Source of the DNA: Astragalus membranaceus
Taxonomy: Eukaryota; Streptophyta; Magnoliopsida; Fabales; Fabaceae
Assembly: GCA_039519185.1 (NCBI GenBank)
Contig: CM076851.1
Coordinates: forward strand, 100,933,531-100,997,530
DNA length: 64,000 nucleotides
Reading direction: 5' to 3'
Numbering within the stretch: position 1 is the first letter of the stretch; every line of letters begins with the position of its first letter. Position numbers and translations under genes: made by a program. This document shows positions 1 to 10,597 of the stretch, one piece after another. A model generated the notes under the pieces. That model was given only the letters and a program-made list of their open reading frames with translations. It was not told where the DNA came from and searched no databases.

Positions 1-2
1 AG

Positions 3-3000
3 AGGGTGATGTTCAGACAAGGTCTTAGAGGCGATGTGAATCAAGGCCTCAGTTCTTATTCCATGACCACTTATCCTGCTTTGGTTCAACAAGCTCATTC
101 AGCCGAGAGCGATCTTAAAAGAATGTATGCTGAGAGGAAAGATTTTTGGAAGGATAAGAAAAAGGGAAACGGGTCAACTTCTTCAAACCCGAGGTATAAA
201 GGGAATTTAGACAAAGGAAAACAGATTCAGTCGGATAACTCTTCTGGGTATCGGAATTGCAGAGTGTGTAAAAAGAGTCATCGTGGAAAATGTCAATTGG
301 AGTCAAAATCAAACTAGTGTTATTATTGCAATGAAGAGGGGAACTATGCTAACAACTGCCCAGCGAGAAAGGCTTTCTTAGAGTCCCCTGATGCTCCTAG
401 ACAGGCTCGAGTCAACACTTTGGATGCCAAGACCATCAAGCCAGCTGATAACCTTATAAGGGGTACAGGTTCTCTCTTTAATCAAACTGTTAATATTTTG
501 TATGACTCTGGTGCTACTCATTGCTTTATTTCAGAAGCATGTGCTGAACGGTTAGGATTAATCGTATCTCCTATATCCGAGCCAATATCTATCCTTACTG
601 CGGCAAAGGGTCGTGTGCGAACCCAATCATTATGCCTTAATTGTCTGCTCACCATAGGAGGCAGGGACTTTGTTGTTGATTTTATCTGTCTGCCTATGAG
701 AGGAATGGAGATCGTGTTGGGAATGAATTGGATGACTTCCAATCACATTACGATTGATTGTTTCAATCGTGCAATTAATTTTCCTTCTGAAGTGGCTGAA
801 CATTCACTACCTGCAGATGATGGTGTTATCTCATTCGCTTCAGCTAGCCAGTCTCTATTCCAAGGTGCGAAATCTTTTGTTGTTATTTTGTCTGCATCAA
901 CTGAAGCTGATTTGGATTTATCGTCTATTCAAGTTGTTAATGAATTCTTAGATGTTTTTCCCGAGGAAGTCTCCTCCTTGCCTCCAGAACGAGAGGTAGA
1001 ATTTTCTATAGATTTGGCGCCTGGTACAGGGCCAATATCCATAGCACCTTATAGGATGTCTCCTCTCGAACTGAAGGAATTGAAGTCCCAACTTGAGGAA
1101 TTAATTTCCAAGAAGTTTATTCGACCGAGTGCTTCTCCATGGGGTGCTCCGGTATTGCTAGTCAAGAAGAAGGACGGAAGCATGAGATTGTGCATAGACT
1201 ACCGTCAGCTGAATAAAATCACTATTAAGAACAAGTATCCATTGCCAAGGATAGATGATCTACTTGACCAACTTCGAGGTGCTAAAGTTTTCTCCAAAAT
1301 TGATCTGAGGTCAGGGTACCATCAAATCAGGGTAAGAGCTTTAGACATTCCGAAGACTGCCTTTCGTACTAGGTACGGACACTACGAGTTTGTAGTGATG
1401 CCTTTCGGATTAACTAACGCTCCAGCCGTATTCATGGATTATATGAATAGAGTATTTCATTCTTACCTAGATCAGTTTGTGGTCGTCTTTATTGATGATA
1501 TCTTGGTTTACTCAAAGTCAGTTGAGGAGCATGCTCAGCATCTCCGATTTGTCCTAGGAGTACTCCGAGAGAAGAAACTCTATGCTAAACCATCAAAGTG
1601 TGACTTTTGGATGCCTGAAGTAAAATTCTTGGGTCATGTAATTTCCCAAGAAGGGGTTGCAATTGATCCTAGCAAGGTAGAAGCAGTGTTGAACTGGGAA
1701 CGACCAACGTCTGTGACAGAGATCAGAAGCTTTCTGGGTTTAGCTGGTTACTATAGAAGATTCATTGAAGGTTTTTCACAATTGGTACTTCCGCTTACTC
1801 GGTTAACTCGCAAGGGCCAACCGTTTACTTGGGATACCGATTGTGAAGAGTGCTTCCTTGGATTGAAAGAAAAGCTAACTTCTGCCCCAATCCTAATTCT
1901 TCTGGATCCGTCATTGGGATTTCAGATTTACAGTGATGCATCTGGGAAGGGTTTAGGATGCGTTCTCATGCAGAATCAACATGTTGTGGCCTATGCATCG
2001 AGGCAATTGAAAACGCATGAACGGAATTACCCAACTCATGACTTAGAGTAGGCGGCTATTGTGTTTGCACTGAAAATTTGGAGACATTACCTTTACGGTT
2101 CTCGTTTCGAGGTTTTTAGTGATCACAAGAGCTTGAAATATCTATTTGACCAAAAGGAGTTGAATAACAGACAGAGAAGGTGGACTGAATTTTTGAAGGA
2201 CTATGACTTCGAATTGAAATATCACCCTCGGAAAGCCAATGTGGTAGCAGATGCTCTGAGCAGGAAGTCTATCCACACGGCAAGGTTAATGGTTCACGAG
2301 ATGGCCTTGTTGGAGTCGTTCAGAGACTTGAAACTCAGGGTGGTAAGAAAGAGGGATCGCGTAGTGCTGCGGCATATACGGATAGCCAGTATGCTAAGGG
2401 AACAAATCCGCGTAGCTCAAGGAGCTGATATAAAGTTGCAATCTCAGAAGGGATCGCCAGATTTCACTGAGGATAGTGATGGCATGATTTGCTTTAATGG
2501 GAGGATTTGTATTCCCGACGATGATGATATCAAAAGGCAAGTATTGGAAGAAGCTCATAGGAGTCAGTACTCTGTACATCCGGGATCCACTAAGATGTAC
2601 CGAGACTTGAAGCTAATGTATTGGTGGCCTGGGATGAAGGCCGAGGTTGCAGAATTTGTTTCTCGGTGCTTAACTTGTCAGAAGGTTAAGGCGGAACACC
2701 GAAGACCGGGCGGTCAGTTACAACCGCTAGATGTACCAGTTTGGAAGTGGGAAGATATCTCAATGGACTTCGTTATGGGTTTGCCGAGGTCACAGGCAGG
2801 CAACGATTCTATTTGGGTAGTAGTAGACCGATTGACTAAATCCGCTCACTTTATTCCCGTTCGCTCGACTTATAAGGTTTCCAAGTTAGCAGATGAATAT
2901 GTGAAGAACATTATCAAACTGCATGGGGTTCCAACGAGTATCGTATCAGACCGAGATCCCAACTTTACTTCCAGGTTCTGGAGAGCATTAAATGAAGCTT

Positions 3001-3803
3001 TGGGAACTAGAGTGTTGGTTAGCACTGCTTATCATCCTCAGACTGATGGTCAGACGGAGAGGACTATCCAGACTCTTGAGGATATGCTTCGGGCTTGTGT
3101 GCTCGATAGCGGGGGAAAATGGGAGGACCATCTTCCGTTAGTTGAATTCTCCTAAAACAACAGTTACCACTCCAGCATTGGAATGGCACCGTTTGAATCA
3201 CTTTATGGTAGAAAGTGTAGGACTCCGTTGTGTTGGTGGGAGATTGGCGAAGATAAGTTTTTGGGACCTGATATGGTTCGCGAAACTACTGAGAAGATCA
3301 AGTTAATTCGAGAAAGGATGAAGGTTGCTCAGAGTCGGCAAAAGAGCTACGCTGACAACCGAAGGAGACCGTTGGAGTTTGAAGTTGGTGATCATGTGTT
3401 CTTGAAAGTTTTGCCAACCATAGGCACTGGGAGAGCCTTGCGAGCGAAGAAGCTCAGTCCTCGATATGTTGGACCTTTCCAAATCATCGAGCGGATTGGG
3501 CCAGTTGCCTATCGCATCGCATTGTCTCCGGCCCTATCAAATCTCCACGATGTGTTCCACGTGTCTCAGTTGAGGAAGTATGTTCCCGACTTGCATCAGC
3601 CATTGAGTGTTGATACTATTGACCTGCGACCAGATTTGTCATTTCAACCTTATCCTAGATATATCTTGGAACGTGGTATGAAGACTCTGCGTTCAAGGAC
3701 TATTCCGATTGTCAAAGTAGTCTGGGATGGATTCTCAATCGAGGAGGCTACCTGGGAGCTGGAAGATGACATGCGGACTCGATACCCATATCTCTTCAAT
3801 TGA
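3..3803 (+). pseudogene. Tekay-A gag-pol polyprotein (partial, three nonsense codons)
   Basis: One reading frame runs from the window start to 3803, broken by TAG at 315-317, TAG at 2049-2051 and TAA at 3153-3155, with no frameshift. The gag end has a short knuckle CRVCKKSHRGKC (CX2CX3HX3C) and a second, CX2CX4HX4C-type knuckle in which the histidine is asparagine (CYYCNEEGNYANNC, about 318-359). The protease has DSG at 504-512. The reverse transcriptase has FIDD at 1488-1499. RNase H has its first aspartate near 1935. Integrase has an HHCC zinc finger near 2550-2690 and the catalytic triad D2766, D2949, E3057, with 35 residues between the last two. A chromodomain-like tail occupies about 3640-3800. 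The enzymes would copy the RNA genome and insert the cDNA, but the stops and the knuckle change mean this copy is dead. Leaky readthrough of all three stops is unlikely. Confidence 0.93.
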
Positions 3804-3837
3804 GGTACGTCTTGTCAATTTTGAGGACAAAATTTTT

Positions 3838-3850
3838 AAAAGTTGGGGTG
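3838..3850 (+). promoter_or_regulatory. Tekay-A polypurine tract, interrupted
   Basis: The purine-rich run AAAAGTTGGGGTG lies just before the inserted LTR. The continuation GGGTG-ATT on the far side (9703-9709) leads into the Tekay-A 3' LTR at 9710. TRGAG-A has the same tract (AAAAAGTTGGGGTGATTG on its own strand), which confirms that the site is a plus-strand primer now split by the insertion. Confidence 0.8.
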
Positions 3851-4085
3851 TGTAACAGCCCGAAAATAGTAGATTAATTTTCTAGTTAATTAAATGAGGT
3901 TTAGGTGGTAGGAGATAATTAATTAATTGATTTAATTAATTATTTAGGGTTTTGAGTGTTAAATAAATAGAATTATTTAATTGGACCTAGGGTTAGTTTT
4001 AGATGGTGGTGGCGAGTTGAAGTGGATTAGGAGAAGCCCATGATTAGGTCATTAAGTGGAAGCCCATGTCCATTAAGCTAGGCGC

Positions 4086-4092
4086 CTATAAG
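4086..4092 (+). promoter_or_regulatory. TATA-like box of MiniLTR-1
   Basis: CTATAAG lies about 45 bp upstream of the purine-rich stretch that resembles a plant leader. The same sequence is in the second LTR near 7167. It fits an RNA polymerase II promoter in U3 with a very long R-U5; no start site can be proven from sequence. Confidence 0.45.
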
Positions 4093-5737
4093 ATGCCAAT
4101 CTTAGGGTTTGGTGATTCATTCCAACACTTTAGAAAAAAATAGAGAGAGTGGGACGGCTTGGAGAGAGGAGAGGCGTGAAACCATAAGAGAGAGATGAAA
4201 GAAGAAGGGCGCAAAACCCTAGTGGAAAAGAAGATGTGTACGGCCAAACCCTAGAGGAGAGAGAGAGGAAGATTTCGCATGCACCAAGGAGGGAGAGGAG
4301 GATCTTAGTTGCTGAATTTTGATGGTAGCTTGCTCACCAAGAGATAGGTGTTCTTCAATTAATAAGGTTAGGGGGCTCTCCTTCATCTCTAATAACCTAT
4401 TTGATTAATAATTTAGGGGTTGGTATTATGGGTGATTGTTAAATTGAATCGTTATGTTGCTGAAATTAATTGTGGTGTGAATTTATAATATGTGATGATT
4501 ATTATGTATGTTGGGGTTTGATGAAATCGGGACGCCTTATATTCTGGAGTTTATGTTGGTATTCGCGTGGCATGACGTGGCCTTAAACCCGAATTGGGAG
4601 CGTGACAAGTTTCGGGGTCAAAAATTGATGTGTCGTGTTGTGTATTTTCTGAACACTGTTTCGTGTTTTCGTAAACTGGCACTGTATGGTCGACTCAAAA
4701 AAAATTGGTGGCTGATTGCGTTAGAAAGTAGACTTAACGCCGGTCGTTTTGGCACTGGTTTCGTTTAAATCGGAGTTGTGTAGCTCAAGTTATAAGTCTC
4801 CAAAGTCGGGTCACAAAATTCTGTCCGAATTGGTACCTCTCCGTAGTAATTTGAAAAACTGTACCACTTGGATACTTAGTTTGAAAAATGAAAATCACAG
4901 GCTGAAACTACACTCAAAGAGCTTTCCAATGAGTGGTCTTTTGTTGAAATCCGTTATCGTTTACTATTTTAATTAATTCGCCGAAGTAGGCGCACTGCTG
5001 CAGGAAAAATCTGCACAGTTGCTGTGTGTTGCTTGTTGTGTTGCTGTTCTGCTGCAGTGTTGCTGGCAGAACAGTGACAAATGTGTTTTTCGTCAAAAAC
5101 TCGATTTTCTAACCACTTTTTCCCTAGCCAAATTTTGTATTGACCGAGCAACTTTTTATTGTGAACGTTTTGGCTCGAGCGGATCTTCTGTAGCACTCAC
5201 CATTTGGGAGATGTGCGCAAGTTTTGGTTTATGTGTGTGTTGCACAGTGACAGTGTTGCTGCCACTGTGCAGTGTTGCTGTCAAGACTGTTAAAAAATGG
5301 TTTTTTGTGGAAAACCCGATTTTCTGAGCACTTTTTCCCTAGCCAAATTTTGTATTGACCGAGCAACTTTTTATTGTGAACGTTTTGGCTAGAGCGATTT
5401 CATTTTATCCCGTGTCGTTTGTGAGTTGTCCCGGTGATGTCTAGGTGCGTCTAGGTGCGCGTCTAAGCCTGTGACTCAATCCTGCCTTAGTCGGTGTCTA
5501 GGATATTATTGCCTAGTTTTGGTGCTGTTTGGTCCTTATGGTGAAGTTTTGGCCCTTGGTGTGTTTTTAGTCTTTACGGTGCGGCGTAGTCCTCATATTA
5601 TGAATGGTGAGCTGAATAAATATTTGTGAGTTGTTATAATATGATTGGTGAGCTGAATAAGTATTGGTGAGTTAATATAATATTACTGGTGAGCGGAGAT
5701 ATAATTGGAGAGTTAATATGATATTTTGGGTGAGCAG

Positions 5738-5949
5738 AAGGTTTCGACCTTATTATGAATTATTGGCGAGCAGAAGACTTCGGTCTTGTTAGTGATGTGC
5801 CCACAAGGTTTAATTGTTGAGTATGTTAATTATGGGGTGTGTTTACATGTGTTGGTGTGTATGGTGCATGGTCATGGCGTCACATTATCATGTGCATATT
5901 TTGGTGAGCAGAGGCTTCGGCCTATTTTGGTGAGCAGAGGCTTCGGCCT
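5738..5949 (+). other. Four TTCG-loop hairpins in two paired units
   Basis: The stems with loop TTCG are AAGGT/ACCTT (5738-5751), AAGAC/GTCTT (5774-5787), and AGGC/GCCT twice (5912-5923, 5938-5949). Each is preceded by GAGCAG. After each pair comes a TGCCC-CAAGG type motif (near 5818; TGCC-CTCAA-GGCA at 5961-5973). The stems change on both sides. Copies lie 3081 bp downstream in the second LTR (8819-9030). Confidence 0.8.
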
Positions 5950-6236
5950 ATCTTGGTGAGTGCCCTCAAGGCAAGTTTTTGGTGTTGATGGATCCACATG
6001 CATACGTCTAGGAGTTGGGTCGCATTTCATACATGTCACATACCCTCGTTGTTGCCTGTGAATGAATAAAGTGACGGTGTGCTATTAGAGCTGTGTGTGT
6101 GGGTGTTGTGTCTCAGTGATGTGAAATGATGGTCTGCTATTATTAATGTGAAGTGGCGCTATTCGTTGCCTGATCTATATATTGTTGATCTTATATGTTA
6201 TTACTTATGAAATGAGACTCACCCTACTGCTTTTAT

Positions 6237-6257
6237 GTTGCTTCTCATGTCGGCAAC
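6237..6257 (+). other. Acceptor-proximal hairpin, group 1
   Basis: GTTGC (6237-6241) pairs with GCAAC (6253-6257), just before the predicted acceptor. Equivalent stems are GTTGC/GCAAC at 45120-45138, GTTGC/GCAAC on the minus strand at 24752-24772, GTTACC/GGTAAC on the minus strand at 19296-19315, and GTCACC/GGTAAC with one mismatch at 51637-51655. Confidence 0.65.
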
Positions 6258-6314
6258 GTGCAGGTTATAGCGGGTGAAGGTGATCTAGTACCTTCTTTCC
6301 AGTGGGTCGAGTCA

Positions 6315-6324
6315 GCTCTGATAC
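6315..6324 (+). promoter_or_regulatory. tRNA-end-like U5 motif complementary to the primer site
   Basis: GCTCTGATAC is identical to ten bases near the 3' end of plant initiator tRNA-Met and is the exact reverse complement of GTATCAGAGC at 6627-6636 in this element's primer site. Confidence 0.7.
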
Positions 6325-6624
6325 GTAGCACCGGGGGGCGTTTTTTTTGCTTACTGGTTTATTTTAATTGATGTTGAACTCTATTTTCGGGATATAATTT
6401 GATAGGGTCAGATTTGGTGAATATTCCGCTGCGATGTTTTTATATTTATATTGACTGTGGTGTTATGTATTACGCGCCCTATGACCTTATATATTATTTT
6501 CAGAGATATAATACGTTGGTGTTTAAATGTGGCACCCTCTCGTGGTTGCATTAAAACGGTTTTTGCGAACTCTGATTTTTAAATTAACTAAATAATAGTT
6601 ATTTGTAAAGGGGGTGTTACAAGT

Positions 6625-6641
6625 TGGTATCAGAGCAATGG
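6625..6641 (+). promoter_or_regulatory. Primer binding site of MiniLTR-1 (initiator tRNA-Met type)
   Basis: TGGTATCAGAGCAATGG starts three bases after the LTR end. The first fourteen bases match the complement of the plant initiator tRNA-Met 3' end; the match then slips by one base. Confidence 0.9.
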
Positions 6642-6918
6642 TTGGTCCGTCCGGCCAAGTCATCGAGTCGTTGTGTCGGTTAGCGACCAACTGTTGTCTT
6701 TTTGGTGCTAACCAATGTTTGCGTTGCAGGTACATCCAAAGTTGCCAATGGTGAGTGATCTAGTGGGGGAGACATCCCTACTAGTGTTATGTGTTTTGTG
6801 TATCCCTATGTGTTGTTGTCTGGTTTGTTTTTGACCTTCCCTGCTGTGTGAACTGTGTATGATTGTTAGTCAGAGAGTGTTAGTTTTAGCGGGTAAATTT
6901 CGAGGGAGAAATTCTTTT

Positions 6919-6931
6919 TAGGGGGGAGAGT
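6919..6931 (+). promoter_or_regulatory. Polypurine tract of MiniLTR-1
   Basis: The run AGGGGGGAGAG directly precedes the second LTR and would prime plus-strand DNA synthesis. Between the primer site and this tract (6642-6918) I see no gag similarity and no long open frame. Confidence 0.8.
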
Positions 6932-9702
6932 TGTAACAGCCCGAAAATAGTAGATTAATTTTCTAGTTAATTAAATGAGGTTTAGGTGGTAGGAGATAAT
7001 TAATTAATTGATTTAATTAATTATTTAGGGTTTTGAGTGTTAAATAAATAGAATTATTTAATTGGACCTAGGGTTAGTTTTAGATGGTGGTGGCGAGTTG
7101 AAGTGGATTAGGAGAAGCCCATGATTAGGTCATTAAGTGGAAGCCCATGTCCATTAAGCTAGGCGCCTATAAGATGCCAATCTTAGGGTTTGGTGATTCA
7201 TTCCAACACTTTAGAAAAAAATAGAGAGAGTGGGACGGCTTGGAGAGAGGAGAGGCGTGAAACCATAAGAGAGAGATGAAAGAAGAAGGGCGCAAAACCC
7301 TAGTGGAAAAGAAGATGTGTACGGCCAAACCCTAGAGGAGAGAGAGAGGAAGATTTCGCATGCACCAAGGAGGGAGAGGAGGATCTTAGTTGCTGAATTT
7401 TGATGGTAGCTTGCTCACCAAGAGATAGGTGTTCTTCAATTAATAAGGTTAGGGGGCTCTCCTTCATCTCTAATAACCTATTTGATTAATAATTTAGGGG
7501 TTGGTATTATGGGTGATTGTTAAATTGAATCGTTATGTTGCTGAAATTAATTGTGGTGTGAATTTATAATATGTGATGATTATTATGTATGTTGGGGTTT
7601 GATGAAATCGGGACGCCTTATATTCTGGAGTTTATGTTGGTATTCGCGTGGCATGACGTGGCCTTAAACCCGAATTGGGAGCGTGACAAGTTTCGGGGTC
7701 AAAAATTGATGTGTCGTGTTGTGTATTTTCTGAACACTGTTTCGTGTTTTCGTAAACTGGCACTGTATGGTCGACTCAAAAAAAATTGGTGGCTGATTGC
7801 GTTAGAAAGTAGACTTAACGCCGGTCGTTTTGGCACTGGTTTCGTTTAAATCGGAGTTGTGTAGCTCAAGTTATAAGTCTCCAAAGTCGGGTCACAAAAT
7901 TCTGTCCGAATTGGTACCTCTCCGTAGTAATTTGAAAAACTGTACCACTTGGATACTTATTTTGAAAAATGAAAATCACAGGCTGAAACTACACTCAAAG
8001 AGCTTTCCAATGAGTGGTCTTTTGTTGAAATCCGTTATCGTTTACTATTTTAATTAATTCGCCGAAGTAGGCGCACTGCTGCAGGAAAAATCTGCACAGT
8101 TGCTGTGTGTTGCTTGCTGTGTTGCTGTTCTGCTGCAGTGTTGCTGGCAGAACAGTGACAAATGTGTTTTTCGTCAAAAACTCGATTTTCTAACCACTTT
8201 TTCCCTAGCTAAATTTTGTATTGACCGAGCAACTTTTTATTGTGAACGTTTTGGCTCGAGCGGATCTTCTGTAGCACTCACCATTTGGGAGATGTGCGCA
8301 AGTTTTGGTTTATGTGTGTGTTGCACAGTGACAGTGTTGCTGCCACTGTGCAGTGTTGCTGTCAAGACTGTTAAAAAATGGTTTTTTGTGGAAAACTCGA
8401 TTTTCTGAGCACTTTTTCCCTAGCCAAATTTTGTATTGACCGAGCAACTTTTTATTGTGAACGTTTTGGGTAGAGCGATTTCATTTTATCCCGTGTTATT
8501 TGTGAGTTGTCCCGGTGATGTCTAGGTGCGTCTAGGTGCGCGTCTAAGCCTGTGACTCAATCCTGCCTTAGTCGGTGTCTAGGATATTATTGCCTAGTTT
8601 TGGTGCTGTTTGGTCCTTATGGTGAAGTTTTGGCCCTTGGTGTGTTTTTAGTCTTTACGGTGCGGCGTAGTCCTCATAATATGAATGGTGAGCTGAATAA
8701 ATATTTGTGAGTTGTTATAATATGATTGGTGAGCTGAATAAGTATTGGTGAGTTAATATAATATTACTGGTGAGCGGAGATATAATTGGAGAGTTAATAT
8801 GATATTTTGGGTGAGCAGAAGGTTTCGACCTTATTATGAATTATTGGCGAGCAGAAGACTTCGGTCTTGTTAGTGATGTGCCCACAAGGTTTAATTGTTG
8901 AGTATGTTAATTATGGGGTGTGTTTACATGTGTTGGTGTGTATGGTGCATGGTCATGGCGTCACATTATCATGTGCATATTTTGGTGAGCAGAGGCTTCG
9001 GCCTATTTTGGTGAGCAGAGGCTTCGGCCTATCTTGGTGAGTGCCCTCAAGGCAAGTTTTTGGTGTTGATGGATCCACATGCATACGTCTAGGAGTTGGG
9101 TCGCATTTCATACATGTCACATACCCTCGTTGTTGCCTGTGAATGAATAAAGTGACGGTGTGCTATTAGAGCTGTGTGTGTGGGTGTTGTGTCTCAGTGA
9201 TGTGAAATGATGGTCTGCTATTATTAATGTGAAGTGGCGCTATTCGTTGCCTGATCTATATATTGTTGATCTTATATGTTATTACTTATGAAATGAGACT
9301 CACCCTACTGCTTTTATGTTGCTTCTCATGTCGGCAACGTGCAGGTTATAGCGGGTGAAGGTGATCTAGTACCTTCTTTCCAGTGGGTCGAGTCAGCTCT
9401 GATACGTAGCACCGGGGGGCGTTTTTTTTGCTTACTGGTTTATTTTAATTGATGTTGAACTCTATTTTCGGGATGTAATTTGATAGGGTCAGATTTGGTG
9501 AATATTCCGCTGCGATGTTTTTATATTTATATTGACTGTGGTGCTATGTATTACGCGCCCTATGACCTTATATATTATTTTCAGAGATATAATACGTTGG
9601 TGTTTAAATGTGGCACCCTCTCGTGGTTGCATTAAAACGGTTTTTGCGAACTCTGATTTTTAAATTAACTAAATAATAGTTATTAGTAAAGGGGGTGTTA
9701 CA
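6932..9702 (+). repeat. 3' LTR of MiniLTR-1
   Basis: The same 2771-bp length and content as 3851-6621, with at least eleven base differences (for example near 7958, 8116, 8210, 8397, 8470, 8681). It is followed by the target duplication GGGTG at 9703-9707. Confidence 0.93.
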
Positions 9703-10597
9703 GGGTGATTGTAACATCCCCAATTTTAAAGACTCGTACTATGATACCTAAGACCGATTAATTATTTGTGGGAATAATTAGTCGTGTCTCGGGGACTTAT
9801 ATGTCGGGAAAATTATCAAGAAAACCTTTTCTCCATTAAAGGGTGGCCTATTCATAGTAAAATGAGGAATTGGAGCCTAAGGGCAAATCTGTCATTTCAC
9901 ACCCCTAGTTATTAATATATAACTTTGAAGGTTATAATTAATTAAGAACCGAAAGAATTGAGGAATTTCGGATCGGAACCGGGTTAATCGAGAAGTTTAG
10001 TATCGAAGAGAAAATTTGACACCTAACCTATGACTTAATGGGCTAGGGGTAGTTTGGTCTTTTTCCCCATCATTTAAACCCCCCAGCCCATATATCCTCG
10101 TGGCCAGTCTCTCACTTTCTCAAACTTGGTCACTCCCCAATTCAGAAAGAAAGAAGAAAAAGCTGAAAGAAAGAAAGAAAGGAGAAGGAGGGGGCGTGGA
10201 GGAGGAGAAGAGAGGAAACTTAGAAATCCTTGTTGCATGTAAGTTGTTTTTCTTCCATCCCACTCCATTTCCAATTCTGAATTCAATGAACCTATTTTCA
10301 ACACCTGATTCTCCCTATATCCCTCTTTGCCATTTTCGCATATCAAAGCCCCAAGTGAGGAAGAAGATGGAGTTTTGAGCAATAGTTGTCTTGCATGTTC
10401 ATTGGAAGCTTCTAAGAAGAAGATTTCGGACTGGCATGGTTGAGTGAAGGGAGGATTTGAGTAGTGGTGCTGCTGGGTTCGAGATTGGACAGAAGAGAGA
10501 GTTGCTGTCTTAGAATCGATTGAAGCAGTTCGGGGATTTTTTCATGTTCGGTTCGGTGATTTCGTTTTTCGGCTCAACTCTCGGATTTCGTCAACGG

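Larger units (their letters stand above)
4367..6263 (+). other. Predicted leader intron inside the MiniLTR-1 LTR
   Basis: The donor candidate is AAG|GTTAGG and the acceptor is GTGCAG|GTTATAG. Other group 1 LTRs have the better donor GAG|GTAAGG in the matching place (43548, 49906) and nearly the same acceptor block. The intron would hold the UNCG hairpins. Inferred from shared architecture. Confidence 0.4.
3851..6621 (+). repeat. 5' LTR of MiniLTR-1 (group 1 leader architecture)
   Basis: The orientation is set by the primer site directly after its right end. A TATA-like CTATAAG lies at 4086-4092, followed by a purine-rich GAGAGA leader (about 4140-4310). A possible splice donor AAG|GTTAGG is at 4367. 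Repeated GGTGAGC-type units run through about 5660-5960 and include four TTCG-loop hairpins (5738-5949). A hairpin and the acceptor GTGCAG end at 6263. A tRNA-end-like GCTCTGATAC is at 6315-6324. The transcription start and the intron are inferred. Confidence 0.93.
3851..9702 (+). mobile_element. MiniLTR-1: coding-free LTR retrotransposon with 2.77-kb LTRs and a 310-bp interior
   Basis: Two direct repeats of exactly 2771 bp (3851-6621 and 6932-9702) begin TGTAACAGCCC and end GGGGGTGTTACA. They flank a 310-bp interior that holds only a primer binding site and a polypurine tract, with no gag or pol. The 5-bp duplication GGGTG on both sides shows that it moved as a unit into Tekay-A. I counted at least eleven substitutions between the LTRs (about 0.4%), so the insertion is recent. 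It does not fit the usual TRIM (short LTRs) or LARD (long interior) classes: nearly all of it is LTR. All proteins must come from elsewhere. Short open frames in the LTRs recur identically in both copies and look like chance. Confidence 0.93.

Noticed and set aside
4508..5327. Open frames of 75-102 codons in the MiniLTR-1 LTR, repeated at 7589-8408
   Set aside because: They are identical because the LTRs are recent copies. No domain, no ordered start, and they overlap each other in different frames.
6625..6641. tRNA-Met gene
   Set aside because: Only the 3' end complement is present, next to an LTR; it is a primer binding site. The same holds for the other sites.
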